Origin: Comamonadaceae bacterium 2PF
Lineage (GTDB): Bacteria > Pseudomonadota > Gammaproteobacteria > Burkholderiales > Burkholderiaceae_C
Assembly: GCA_005502875.1 (NCBI GenBank)
Contig: SCMV01000013.1
Coordinates: 1-64,000, forward strand
DNA: 64,000 nucleotides
Direction of reading: 5' to 3'
Made by a program: the position numbers and the translations under genes. Below the pieces are notes generated by a model. The model was not told where the DNA came from. It did not search any database and saw nothing but the letters and a program-made list of their open reading frames with translations. Positions 1-8,527 of this stretch are shown here, piece by piece. Each line of letters starts with the position of its first letter. The first letter of the stretch is position 1.

Positions 1-775
1 GCGTGGGGCGGTGCGGACGCGAGGGCGGGGGCTGGCCGCGCCGCGTCCGGCGCCTGTCGAGCCAGGCCACCAGTTCACACGAGAACCACACGGCATAGAA
101 AGCAAAAATCACGTCGCTCAGGAAGTGTCCGCCCTGCATGATGCGCCCCGCGCCGATGACCGCACCACTGACGAGGCCGATCAGGAACCAACGGCGGCGC
201 CACGCGGGCGCGCAGGTCAGGCCCAGCCCCATCAGGGCGAATCCGGCTGCGGCGTGGCTGCTGCAGAAGCTGCGGTGTGCCTCTGGGTTTTCGCCCAGCG
301 CGAATGGGCCCTGGAAGGCCTGGCTGCCACCGAAGGGTTCGATCTGCACCGGGCGAGGCCTGCCAACGGTGTTCTTGAACACCCCTTCGATGACGAGCCC
401 GGGCCCGAGCAGGGCGGCGCACAGGAAGACGGTTGATGCATGGCGCCAGGGGCCACGGCAGCGTTGAGCCGCCTGCTGTCGTCCCGCAGCGTGGAGGACC
501 TTGGCGATCCAGGGTGCGAGCAGCGCATGAAACGCCGCCAGCAATGCCAGGCCACGTCCCAAGGGGGGCGTCCAGTCGTAAAGCCAGAGGACGAACGGAT
601 CCTGGGCATGCACGAAGCCGCGCACCGCGTCGAAGTAGCGCGAGGACACGATCAGGTCTGCCGCCGGGAACTTGGCGTACACCGCCACGACGAAAAAGAA
701 CACCGCCCAGATCAGGCGGTTGTCCATGTCGGCGTCATCGGGCTCTGAGGCCGCGTTGGAGCGCGCTTCGACCAT
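1..775 (-). CDS. PAP2 family phosphatase (partial, 3' end beyond window)
   Basis: The frame is open from an ATG at 775 to the window edge (258 codons), so the C-terminus is missing. The three PAP2 signatures are visible: KNTVGRPRP, then FCSSHAAAG as the histidine motif, then GRIMQGGHFLSD with the final catalytic His and Asp. Hydrophobic segments flank them, as in integral membrane lipid phosphatases. The family removes phosphate from membrane lipids such as undecaprenyl pyrophosphate, phosphatidylglycerol phosphate or lipid A. It starts 6 bases after the stop of the GT39 gene, so it is probably translated from the same mRNA. A role in recycling a polyprenyl carrier or in lipid A dephosphorylation is inference. 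A second ATG lies 16 codons downstream (about 726). Confidence 0.85.
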   Translation of the reverse strand, partial: MVEARSNAASEPDDADMDNRLIWAVFFFVVAVYAKFPAADLIVSSRYFDAVRGFVHAQDPFVLWLYDWTPPLGRGLALLAAFHALLAPWIAKVLHAAGRQQAAQRCRGPWRHASTVFLCAALLGPGLVIEGVFKNTVGRPRPVQIEPFGGSQAFQGPFALGENPEAHRSFCSSHAAAGFALMGLGLTCAPAWRRRWFLIGLVSGAVIGAGRIMQGGHFLSDVIFAFYAVWFSCELVAWLDRRRTRRGQPPPSRPHRPT

Positions 776-781
776 CGGCTT

Positions 782-2554
782 TCAGGGCGTCTCGAGCAGG
801 TGGCCGTTGCCACCAGACTGTTCCATGTAGGTTTGCTGGGTGTAGCCCAGGAAGCCTCTCAGGAAGAAGGCGTGCACTTCGACAAAACGCTGGTCGGCCA
901 CCTCGATGCGCACCGACTTCATGGGTTTGACGATCGCAAAACGCGAGGTGATCTCGTCTGGCTTCGGATCGGCCGTCAGCAGCAAAACGTCGGGGCCGAT
1001 CTTGTTGGGCAGGCTGTGCTGCAGCAGGTAGTGGTTGTCGCGTTTGCCTTCTGGGTTCCAGTAAAAGGCCCGAACCTTGTGCTGGCGCCAGTTGTAGAGA
1101 GCCTGGGTGATCAGCACGCGTTGATCGGCCAGGATGGGCAAGCCAGCGATGCGGGGCTCGGTGACAACCGGCTCGAGCTGCTGGAAGGCTTCATGCCAGC
1201 CACGCATGCGCACGAACACATCGAGTTTGGGGTTCACGGGGTCGGAGAGGATGTCTCGCGCATGCAGCGCCAGCGATGTCAGCAGCACGTTGCTGAGCAA
1301 GATGGCCAGCAGCCAGCGTTGCGGCCGTGGCGCGGCCAGTGGCACCAGCGGTGCGCTCAGCAGCGAGGCCAGCAGCAGGGTCAGCCCGATCATCGCGGGT
1401 GCCGCCCAGTTCACGTGGGCGCCGCCCATGAAGGCCTGCACCGCCGCGATGCCCAGCAATGGCAGGCTCAGCATCCAGAGGAACCGGTAGCTCGAAACCG
1501 AGGCAAGGTAGTAGGCCGAGGTGCGTGCCGCTGCCTTGCGCTGAGGCTGTGTGCCGGGAGGCAGGCTGTGCCCGCCCATGGCCGTGGTGTGGGCCCACTG
1601 ACTTGGCGGCGACACCTGGGTGCTGGCCGCCCACTGGCTTCCAGGCGCCAGGGGGGCGGCAGGCACCCGCCGTGCACGCCACCACAACCAGCCGGCTGCA
1701 ACGCTGGCCACGGGGCCCAGCATCATCAACTGGCCCCCGAGGAATTCAAACAGTTTGAGCACGCCACCGGATCGCTCGGACTGGGTGGTGAGTTCCGCCG
1801 TGTGCTGCAGCGTCGGGAAGCCGTTGTGCGCGTTCCAGACCAGGTTGGGCGAGGCGATCAGCAAGGTCAGCGCGACGGCAACCCAGGGTCCGACGCGCAG
1901 CAGGCCGCGACGCGGACCGTGCACGGCCCACAGCGTCCAGACGGCGGTGATGGCGAACGCCGCCATCGTGTACTTGCTCAAGATGCCGATGCCGCAAGCG
2001 ATGCCCAGCAGCACCCAGTGATGGAAGCGATTGGTGACTTGCGCGCGCCACAGCGCCCAGGCGGCCAGCGTCCAGCAAAGCAGCAGGGGGGCATCGGTGC
2101 TGGCGAACAGGCCCATCGTGCCCACCATCGGCATGCACAGGAACAAGGCCCCGGCAACGATGCCGGTGCGCACGCCACTGCTGGTGGGCCACAGCGCACG
2201 CGCCAATCCCACCAGCGCCAGCGCCGTGGCCGGGTAAAGCAGCATGGTCAACAGCTTGACGCCGATGACGCCATCGCCGAACAGCGTGGTGCTGGCGCGG
2301 ATGATCGCGGCGATCACCGGAGGCTTGGAGTAATACCCCCATTGCAAGCTGCGTGACCAGTCCCAGTACTGGGCCTCGTCGAAGAACAACGAGATGCCGC
2401 TGTGTTGGACCACCCAGACGCGGTAGAGCAGCAGCATCAGCGCCAGCCCGATCAGGGCCCACAGCATGGGCCCCCAGATGGCCGGCCACCGCTGACCGAC
2501 GGGTTTGCGGGCTTGCGGTGAAGGCGACGCGGGGGCTGGCGTGGGAGCTGTCAT
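782..2554 (-). CDS. GT39/ArnT-like membrane glycosyltransferase
   Basis: A 590-residue polytopic protein. The first periplasmic loop carries FFDEAQYWDWSR followed by GYYSKPP, the signature region of the PMT_2/GT39 family, where the acidic residue is needed for catalysis. These enzymes take a sugar from a polyprenyl-phosphate donor and transfer it to lipid A, protein or another acceptor on the periplasmic side. A Ser/Pro/Gln-rich insertion sits near residues 300-350. The N-terminal 20 residues are proline-rich and cytoplasmic. The GT2 gene immediately upstream is the kind of enzyme that makes the polyprenyl-linked donor. The acceptor cannot be deduced. Confidence 0.88.
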   Translation of the reverse strand: MTAPTPAPASPSPQARKPVGQRWPAIWGPMLWALIGLALMLLLYRVWVVQHSGISLFFDEAQYWDWSRSLQWGYYSKPPVIAAIIRASTTLFGDGVIGVKLLTMLLYPATALALVGLARALWPTSSGVRTGIVAGALFLCMPMVGTMGLFASTDAPLLLCWTLAAWALWRAQVTNRFHHWVLLGIACGIGILSKYTMAAFAITAVWTLWAVHGPRRGLLRVGPWVAVALTLLIASPNLVWNAHNGFPTLQHTAELTTQSERSGGVLKLFEFLGGQLMMLGPVASVAAGWLWWRARRVPAAPLAPGSQWAASTQVSPPSQWAHTTAMGGHSLPPGTQPQRKAAARTSAYYLASVSSYRFLWMLSLPLLGIAAVQAFMGGAHVNWAAPAMIGLTLLLASLLSAPLVPLAAPRPQRWLLAILLSNVLLTSLALHARDILSDPVNPKLDVFVRMRGWHEAFQQLEPVVTEPRIAGLPILADQRVLITQALYNWRQHKVRAFYWNPEGKRDNHYLLQHSLPNKIGPDVLLLTADPKPDEITSRFAIVKPMKSVRIEVADQRFVEVHAFFLRGFLGYTQQTYMEQSGGNGHLLETP

Positions 2555-2602
2555 GGGTGATGCAGGTGGGGTGCAGCGGGCGGTGCGGCGGAGCTTGGGC
2601 TG

Positions 2603-3643
2603 TCAGCTTGGCTGATGCCAGGCCGATTCTGCGGCCAGTTCAGGGCCCCGGGTGGTGTGGTACGGCGCCACATCGCCCCGATCGTAGTAGATGCGGATCA
2701 GCAGCTCGGCCAGCACCCCCGTCGTGAGGAACTGCAGGCCGCCCAGCACGCAGAAAAAGCCCAGCCACAGCAAGGGCCGGCCCCCGATCTGCTCGCCGAA
2801 CATCTTGAGCACGGCCAGGTAGGACAGGATCAGCATGCCCACCAGGCCCACGCCCAGGCCCACGCCGCCGAAGAAATGGCCAGGGCGACCCGAGAAGCGC
2901 AGGAAGAAATTCACCGCCAGCAAGTCGAGCACCACGCGCAGCGTGCGCGAGATGCCGTACTTCGACTCGCCGCGCGTGCGGGCGTGGTGGCTCACCGGCT
3001 CTTCGGCCATGCGCGCCGGCGAGGTCACGGTCGCCATCCACGCGGGGATGAATCGGTGCATTTCGCCATACAGGCTCACGCGCTTGAGCACGCTGGCGCG
3101 GTAGGCCTTGAGGCTGCAGCCCAGGTCCTGGAACTCCAGTTGCGTGACCTTGCGGATCAGGCGGTTGGCGATGCGCGAAGGCACCTTGCGCAGCCACAGG
3201 CCGTCCTGGCGGTTCTGGCGCCAGCCGGCCACCAAGTCCATGTCGTCCTTGAGCAGGCGGGCCACCAGCTTCGGGATGTCCTTGGGGTCGTTTTGCAGGT
3301 CGCCGTCAAGGGTGACGATGACGTCGCCACGCGCGGCATCGATGCCGGCCTGCATGGCCGCCGTCTGGCGGAAGTTGCGCCACAGGTGGATGGGTCGCAC
3401 GTGCGGGCCGCGCAGGCGGGCCTGTTCGTCGAGCGCCTGCTGCGTGCCGTCGCGGCTGCCGTCGTTGACGATCAGCAGCTCCCAGGGGAAGCCGTAGTTC
3501 GCCAGGGCCTCGTGCACGGCCGTCACGAAAGGCTCGACGTTTTCCACCTCGTTGTACATCGGCACCACGATGGACAGGCGGTGCATGGGCACGTCGGCGA
3601 TTGCCGTGGTGGAAATGGCGGGGGTGCTCACAGCGGTGTTCAT
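2603..3643 (-). CDS. GT2 polyprenyl-phosphate glycosyltransferase (ArnC/DPM1-like)
   Basis: 346 residues. The GT-A domain starts near residue 22 (LSIVVPMYNE). It has the nucleotide-binding DGS at 61-63 and the metal-binding DGDLQ at 113-117. Two membrane helices in the last 100 residues give the GtrB/ArnC/DPM1 architecture. Such enzymes move a sugar from a nucleotide donor to undecaprenyl phosphate on the cytoplasmic face. A GAAG stretch precedes the ATG at 3643. It lies between the flippase-like gene and the GT39 gene, the natural order for a make-flip-transfer pathway. Substrate sugar unknown. Confidence 0.87.
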   Translation of the reverse strand: MNTAVSTPAISTTAIADVPMHRLSIVVPMYNEVENVEPFVTAVHEALANYGFPWELLIVNDGSRDGTQQALDEQARLRGPHVRPIHLWRNFRQTAAMQAGIDAARGDVIVTLDGDLQNDPKDIPKLVARLLKDDMDLVAGWRQNRQDGLWLRKVPSRIANRLIRKVTQLEFQDLGCSLKAYRASVLKRVSLYGEMHRFIPAWMATVTSPARMAEEPVSHHARTRGESKYGISRTLRVVLDLLAVNFFLRFSGRPGHFFGGVGLGVGLVGMLILSYLAVLKMFGEQIGGRPLLWLGFFCVLGGLQFLTTGVLAELLIRIYYDRGDVAPYHTTRGPELAAESAWHQPS

Positions 3644-3668
3644 GGCTTCTTTTTGTGTGTTCGTGTGT

Positions 3669-4664
3669 TCAGCGGGTGGCGGGCGCAGGCTTGAGCCGGG
3701 TCAGCAGGAGCGCGACCACGCCAGCGACAACGGCGCACACCAGGAAACAAAGGTGCAGCGCGATGGCTGCAGGGATGGCTTGCGTCAGCAAAGGCGATGC
3801 CGTCCCGAGGTTGGTGGCCATGCCGGCCCAGACACCGGCCTCGTAGGTGCCGAAACCAGCGGGCCCTTGCAGCGGCACGATGGCCGCCAATTCTCCACCC
3901 AAAGCGCCGGCCCAGGCGACGGACACCCGGACATCGGCGATGGCCGACAGCAAGAAGGCGCCGGCAGCCAGTTTGACCACCCAGTTCGACAGCGTCAGCA
4001 ACCATGCCGCGACACGGTGGTGCGCAGACTCCAGCAGGGCATGGCGCAGCTTGTTGAGCCAGCGACCCAGGAAACCGGCGGGCACCGAGGCATCGCTGGG
4101 GTTTTGGCGGTCCCAGCTGCGCAAACCTGCCAGCAGCAGCCACCAGCCCAGCACGATGGTGCAGAGACCCGCCACGCGCCAGACCGATGCCAGGCCGGGC
4201 CACAGCAAGATGCCCAGGCCCACCAGCGCGGTTATGTCTTGCAGGCGCATCCAAAGCAGGCAGGCCACCGCTCGGGCCACCGGATAGCCCAGCTCGCGCG
4301 AGGCAAGCCAGGGAAAGCTCAGCTCACCGGCTCGCATGGGCAGCAGGTTGATCGCGGCGTTGTGCATGAGGATGACGCGCAGCGCGTCGGTGCGCAGGCC
4401 CAGCCAGCGCCTGGGGGGAGCCTGGTGGTTGTCCAGGTCGAGCACCACCTGCAAGCGGGCGCCACGCAGGCCGTAGCTCAGCAGAAGGCCGCCCAGCGTC
4501 AGCCCCCAGATCGAGGCGGACGGCCGCATCAGCGCTTCTTTTGCCTGTGTCAGGGGCACGTGCTGCAGCAGCCAGCCCAGCAGGCCGAAACCCACGATCC
4601 ACGTCAGCACCAGCTTCAGGCGCGAGCGGGGGGCGGTCGTTGGGGTGGCTTCGGGGGAATTCAC
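3669..4664 (-). CDS. Lysylphosphatidylglycerol synthase TM-region / UPF0104-like membrane protein
   Basis: 331 residues from a GTG at 4664. The protein is almost all membrane helices and carries the C-terminal PLQGPAGFGTYEAG motif typical of the MprF-flippase-like/AglD-like family (LPG_synthase_TM). An upstream TTG at 4706 would extend the frame by 14 codons, but it lies in the U-tract of the preceding terminator, so I prefer the GTG. Family members are thought to flip or move lipids, and several are encoded beside polyprenyl-phosphate glycosyltransferases. Here it heads the four-gene module with GT2, GT39 and PAP2, which suggests transport of a lipid-linked sugar. That role is inference. Confidence 0.75.
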   Translation of the reverse strand: MNSPEATPTTAPRSRLKLVLTWIVGFGLLGWLLQHVPLTQAKEALMRPSASIWGLTLGGLLLSYGLRGARLQVVLDLDNHQAPPRRWLGLRTDALRVILMHNAAINLLPMRAGELSFPWLASRELGYPVARAVACLLWMRLQDITALVGLGILLWPGLASVWRVAGLCTIVLGWWLLLAGLRSWDRQNPSDASVPAGFLGRWLNKLRHALLESAHHRVAAWLLTLSNWVVKLAAGAFLLSAIADVRVSVAWAGALGGELAAIVPLQGPAGFGTYEAGVWAGMATNLGTASPLLTQAIPAAIALHLCFLVCAVVAGVVALLLTRLKPAPATR

Positions 4665-4702
4665 AGGGCGGCAGCGTTCCGGCAAACCCGAGATTGTCGC
4701 GC

Positions 4703-4732
4703 ACAAAACAAAAGGCGGGCCGAAGCCCGCCT
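4703..4732 (-). terminator. Intrinsic terminator after the sugar transferase gene
   Basis: An 8-bp GC-rich stem (4713-4720 with 4725-4732, loop CGAA) is followed on the minus strand by TTTTGTTTTG. It lies 28 bases after the sugar transferase stop and separates the exopolysaccharide core from the four-gene module downstream. Confidence 0.9.
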
Positions 4733-4760
4733 GCCGCAGGAAGGACGCCTCAGCGTCGCC

Positions 4761-6167
4761 TCACTGTGCGCCTTCGCGGAACAGCACCACGCTGACCGTT
4801 TCGAACAGGACCAGCAGGTCCAGGAACAGCGAGTTGTTCTTGACGTAGTACAGGTCGTACTGGTGCTTGTGCAGCGCGTCCTCGACCGAGGCGCCGTAGG
4901 CATAGCGAACCTGGGCCCAGCCGGTCACGCCCGGCTTGACGCTGTGGCGCACGTCATAGAAAGGGATCTGGTCACGCAGTTGAGCCACGAAAGAGGGGCG
5001 CTCAGGACGCGGGCCGACCATGCTCATCTCGCCCTTGAGCACGGACAACAGCTGGGGCAACTCGTCGATGCGCGTTTTGCGGATGAAGCGGCCCACGCGG
5101 GTCACGCGGCTGTCGTTCTTCTTGGCCCACACGGCCACGCCATCCTTCTCGGCGTCGGTGCACATGCTGCGGAACTTCAGGCACATGAAACCCTTGCCAG
5201 CCAGGCCCACACGCTCCTGGCGGTAGATGACCGGGCCGGCGCTCTCGAGCTTGATGGCGATCGCCGTGATCAGCATGATCGGCGAGGCGATGGTCAGCAG
5301 CAGGCCGGAGGTGACCACGTCGAAGACGCGTTTGACCAGGGCACGGGTGCGGTCCTGAGCGAAGCCGCGACCGTAGACCAGGAAGCTGGCCTTCAGGCTG
5401 TCGACGGGCACTTCGCCGGTGGTTTGTTCGTAAAAGGTGGCCAGGTCCATCACGGGAATGCCCTGGATGCGCGCCTGCAGCAGCTGGTCCATCGGGACGT
5501 TACCGCCGCGTTGTTCCTTGACGGCCACGATGATCTGGTTGACGTCGTGCTTGCTGACGATGTCGTCGATGGCGGTGTCGCGCGAGAAGATGTTGAAGCG
5601 CTTGTCGTCGCCCGGCAGGACCGAGTGGCCGGCCGGGTAGAAGCCCACCACGGCGTGGCTGGAGCGGCGGCGCGACTTCAGGTCGGCGGCCACAGCGTGG
5701 GCTTCGTTGCCCGTGCCCACGATCAGCACGCGCTGCTGCACGAGCGAACCATGCCAGGCGGTCAGCAGCAAGCCACGAACCAGAACCAGGCCGACCATCA
5801 GGTAGGCGATCGCAAAACCCATCAGCTGAGGTGCCTGGGTGCCATCGACCAGGGTCTTGACGGCCAGGTGGTAGGCAATGGGGGCACCGATCAGGCAGCC
5901 GAGCACGGCGCGGCCCAGTTTGGCGCGAGCGGTCTGGCGGGTGGCGCCTTCGCGGTAGACACCGACCAGGCCGCAGTGCAAGGGGATCAGCAGGGCGAAG
6001 CCCAGGCCGGAGCGCAGCACCGTGGACACGCCCAGGGCATCGCCATCACCATAGAAGTGAGCGAGCGTGAGGACACCCAGCATGATCGCCAGGAAGCTGG
6101 TCAGGCTGTCCGCGATCAGTTCGGCCAGGGTGGCCAGCGAAATATGGTGTTGGAAAACCCGCAGCAT
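4761..6167 (-). CDS. Polyprenyl glycosylphosphotransferase, PEP-CTERM/exosortase-associated type
   Basis: 468 residues. Membrane helices fill the first 130 residues and a nucleotide-binding-like middle domain follows. The C-terminal bacterial sugar transferase domain runs from about residue 275, with RQERVG, KFRSM, TRIDELPQL and MVGPRPERP. This enzyme transfers a sugar phosphate to undecaprenyl phosphate and so starts repeat-unit assembly on the inner membrane. The overall sequence resembles the subfamily found in exosortase (XrtA) exopolysaccharide loci (TIGR03013 model; not run). GAGAGG precedes the ATG. A 190-bp gap separates it from the ATPase gene upstream, and a terminator lies just downstream. 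Confidence 0.9.
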   Translation of the reverse strand: MLRVFQHHISLATLAELIADSLTSFLAIMLGVLTLAHFYGDGDALGVSTVLRSGLGFALLIPLHCGLVGVYREGATRQTARAKLGRAVLGCLIGAPIAYHLAVKTLVDGTQAPQLMGFAIAYLMVGLVLVRGLLLTAWHGSLVQQRVLIVGTGNEAHAVAADLKSRRRSSHAVVGFYPAGHSVLPGDDKRFNIFSRDTAIDDIVSKHDVNQIIVAVKEQRGGNVPMDQLLQARIQGIPVMDLATFYEQTTGEVPVDSLKASFLVYGRGFAQDRTRALVKRVFDVVTSGLLLTIASPIMLITAIAIKLESAGPVIYRQERVGLAGKGFMCLKFRSMCTDAEKDGVAVWAKKNDSRVTRVGRFIRKTRIDELPQLLSVLKGEMSMVGPRPERPSFVAQLRDQIPFYDVRHSVKPGVTGWAQVRYAYGASVEDALHKHQYDLYYVKNNSLFLDLLVLFETVSVVLFREGAQ

Positions 6168-6334
6168 TTGGTGCCTCTCTGTCGAGCCGTCTTCCAGGCA
6201 GGGCCTGAAACGAATGACCTGCTTTGGTAAGATTTTGTAATGGACCGATTGTCAGCGGGATGAGGGCGCGCCAATATCCTGCGTTTGTGGGGTACCCCTG
6301 GACATTAGGGGGATGGTTGTGGCTTTGGACGCAA

Positions 6335-6354
6335 CCCCACCCCCTTGGGTGGGG
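6335..6354 (-). other. GC-rich hairpin at the 3' end of the ATPase fusion gene
   Basis: An 8-bp stem CCCCACCC/GGGTGGGG with a CCTT loop lies immediately after the fusion gene's stop. It has no U-tract, so it is not a standard terminator. It may stabilise the mRNA end or slow polymerase. Confidence 0.5.
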
Positions 6355-6357
6355 TGG

Positions 6358-8517
6358 TCAACCCTGAGGGGTTTGTGAGCGGGGCTGTCGCTGTTTCCAC
6401 CATGCGGCCAGGTGGTCGGCCGTGCGCTGGGCAGAAAGGCCGTCCCAGAACTTGGGAAGGCGACCTTTTTTGCCCCCTCCACGGATGACTTCGGCCACCG
6501 CGCGGTGGATGAGGCTGCTGTTGCGCCCCACCGCGATGTTGGTGCCCTGCTCGACCGTGATACGCCTTTCGGTGTAGTTGGTCAGCGTCAGGCACGGAAC
6601 CCCGAGGATGGTGGCTTCTTCCTGCACGGCAGACGAGTCCGTCAGCACGCAGGCGGCGGTGCCGATCAATCCCATCATCTTGAAATAGGGAATGATGGGC
6701 AGCAGCCCGATCTGGTTGGCCGAGACGCCCTCGAGCACATGGTTTTCTTCGATCCAGGCCCGGGTGGCTTCGGTCATGGTCCAGATCAGCGGCATGTCCC
6801 GTGCCACCGACTTCAGCGTGATCACCAGCTCGAGCAGGGCCTCGGGGTTCTGGGCGATGCCCTGATCCTGCAGGTAGACCACGGCATAGCCTCGGCCCGC
6901 CTTGAGCAGCTCCGGCGACTGGTTGAACTGGCGCAGGGTGTACTTCGGGGGCGCGGCCTGGGACAGCATGGCGCGCATGGTGTCCATCATCAGGTTACCG
7001 ACGAACACGACGCGGTCGGCCGGGATGCCTTCACGGGTGAGGTTGTCGTGGGCCACCCACTCGGATGTCAGCAGCAGGTCCGCCATGTGATCGCTCATCA
7101 TGGCGTTGATCTCTTGTGGACGGCTGCGGTCGAAACTGCGCAGGCCAGCCTCCAGGTGCAGCACCGGGATGCCCTGACGGTGCGCGGCCAGGCCGGCGGC
7201 CAGGGCGGCATCTTCACCGCCTTGCACGATGATCGCGGTTGGCCGGTATTCGTTCAGCAGGTGATCGAGCTGGCGCAGGGCGTCGGCCGTCTGAGCGATC
7301 GGGGAGCCGCCTGGCAGCCGGATGGACACGTCGGGCGCAGCCAGGCCCATGTGCTCGCACCACTCGGAGGTGAGCTCGAAACGCCCGGGCGAGTCGATCA
7401 GCAGGGTTCGCAGTGCGGGCAGGTCCTGGCGGCTCAGGAACGCTCTCTGCAGGGCCGCCGCTCGGATGCAACCTGCGCGCGACGCCGCAAGCATGAGCAC
7501 ATGAGGTTGATCGCCCGTTGCAGACCGTCCGTGGTACTGCGGGGTGGCGAACTCTGGCTGCAGCGGCGCCAGCGCCACGTTGTCTGTGAGGGTGGGCACG
7601 CCCACCGGGGGCTGACCGTACGTCGCCAACTGGGGCTCACGCGCATGGCTGGGCGACAAGGGCGCCAGACCCGATCCGGCGGGCGCTGGACTGGGCGTGA
7701 CCTCGCCGATCTCAGCGCGGATCTCCAGCGCAACGCGAGCGATGTCGGCCGAGGTGACGATGTGCCCTTCGGCCAGGAAAGTGGCCAGCAGCACCCGGTT
7801 GCACAGCAGGTTGATCCGCCGCGGGATGCCGGAGGTCCACTGGTAGATCTCGTCGAAAGCGTCGTCGTCGAAGTGCGGGTTGTCTTGCCAGCCAACCTTG
7901 CGCAGACGGTGCTCGATGTAGCGGCGGGTCTCTTCCCGGTCCATCGGGCCCAGGTGATAAGACGCGATCACGCGCTGGCGCAATTGCTCCAGGCTGCGCG
8001 AGAGCAGCATGTCGCGCAACTCGGGCTGGCCGATCAGGAAGCTTTGTAGCAGCGCCTGGTTGCCGAACTGGAAGTTCGAGAGCATGCGCAGCTCTTCGAT
8101 GGCATCGCGGCTGAGGTTCTGGGCCTCGTCCACGATCAGCACGGCGCGCTTGTTCTGGGTGGCCAGCAGCGTGAGGTAGGCCTCCAGCGACGCGATCAAT
8201 TCGGCCTTGGTCTGGCCCTTGACAGGCACGCCGAAGGCGGTGAGGGCCGAGCGCAGCAGGTCACCGGCTTCGAGCTGGGTGCTCACCAGCTGGGCGGCGA
8301 CCACCTTCTCGTTGTCGATGTCGCTCAGCAGCGTGCGCACCAGCGTCGTCTTGCCCGCGCCGATGTCGCCCGTGATGACGATGAACCCTTCGGCCTGGTA
8401 GAGCCCGAACTTCAGGTAAGACAGGGCGCTGTTGTGCCCCCGGCTGTCAAAGTAGAAGCTGGGGTCAGGGTTGAGCAGGAATGGGGCGCCGTTCAGGCCG
8501 AAGTACGACTCGTACAT
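6358..8517 (-). CDS. PEP-CTERM-locus AAA ATPase fused to a UDP-GlcNAc 2-epimerase-like domain
   Basis: 719 residues from the ATG at 8517, preceded by GAGGCAG; longer upstream starts run into the preceding gene. Residues 1-270 match the general-secretion-pathway-A-like ATPase of exosortase exopolysaccharide loci: it begins MYESYFGLN, with Walker A GDIGAGKT at 50-57 and Walker B LIVDEAQ at 127-133. A Pro-rich linker (about 271-335) joins this to a WecB-like GT-B domain (about 336-710) with HLEAGLR, GNLMMDT and DSSAVQEEA. Compared with WecB from memory, the Asp of VHGD is Gly here (VQGGED) and the HRRE motif is replaced by LQDQ, so epimerase activity is doubtful. The order with its neighbours (export lipoprotein, chain length, kinase, barrel) fits the conserved locus. 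The function of the C-terminal half is unknown. Confidence 0.88.
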   Translation of the reverse strand: MYESYFGLNGAPFLLNPDPSFYFDSRGHNSALSYLKFGLYQAEGFIVITGDIGAGKTTLVRTLLSDIDNEKVVAAQLVSTQLEAGDLLRSALTAFGVPVKGQTKAELIASLEAYLTLLATQNKRAVLIVDEAQNLSRDAIEELRMLSNFQFGNQALLQSFLIGQPELRDMLLSRSLEQLRQRVIASYHLGPMDREETRRYIEHRLRKVGWQDNPHFDDDAFDEIYQWTSGIPRRINLLCNRVLLATFLAEGHIVTSADIARVALEIRAEIGEVTPSPAPAGSGLAPLSPSHAREPQLATYGQPPVGVPTLTDNVALAPLQPEFATPQYHGRSATGDQPHVLMLAASRAGCIRAAALQRAFLSRQDLPALRTLLIDSPGRFELTSEWCEHMGLAAPDVSIRLPGGSPIAQTADALRQLDHLLNEYRPTAIIVQGGEDAALAAGLAAHRQGIPVLHLEAGLRSFDRSRPQEINAMMSDHMADLLLTSEWVAHDNLTREGIPADRVVFVGNLMMDTMRAMLSQAAPPKYTLRQFNQSPELLKAGRGYAVVYLQDQGIAQNPEALLELVITLKSVARDMPLIWTMTEATRAWIEENHVLEGVSANQIGLLPIIPYFKMMGLIGTAACVLTDSSAVQEEATILGVPCLTLTNYTERRITVEQGTNIAVGRNSSLIHRAVAEVIRGGGKKGRLPKFWDGLSAQRTADHLAAWWKQRQPRSQTPQG

Positions 8518-8527
8518 GCGTGCTGCC

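Noticed and set aside
3552-6230. 892-codon open frame on the plus strand
   Set aside because: It lies antisense to the flippase-like and sugar transferase genes; composition is Gln/His/Gly/Arg-rich shadow of high-GC codons with no domain.
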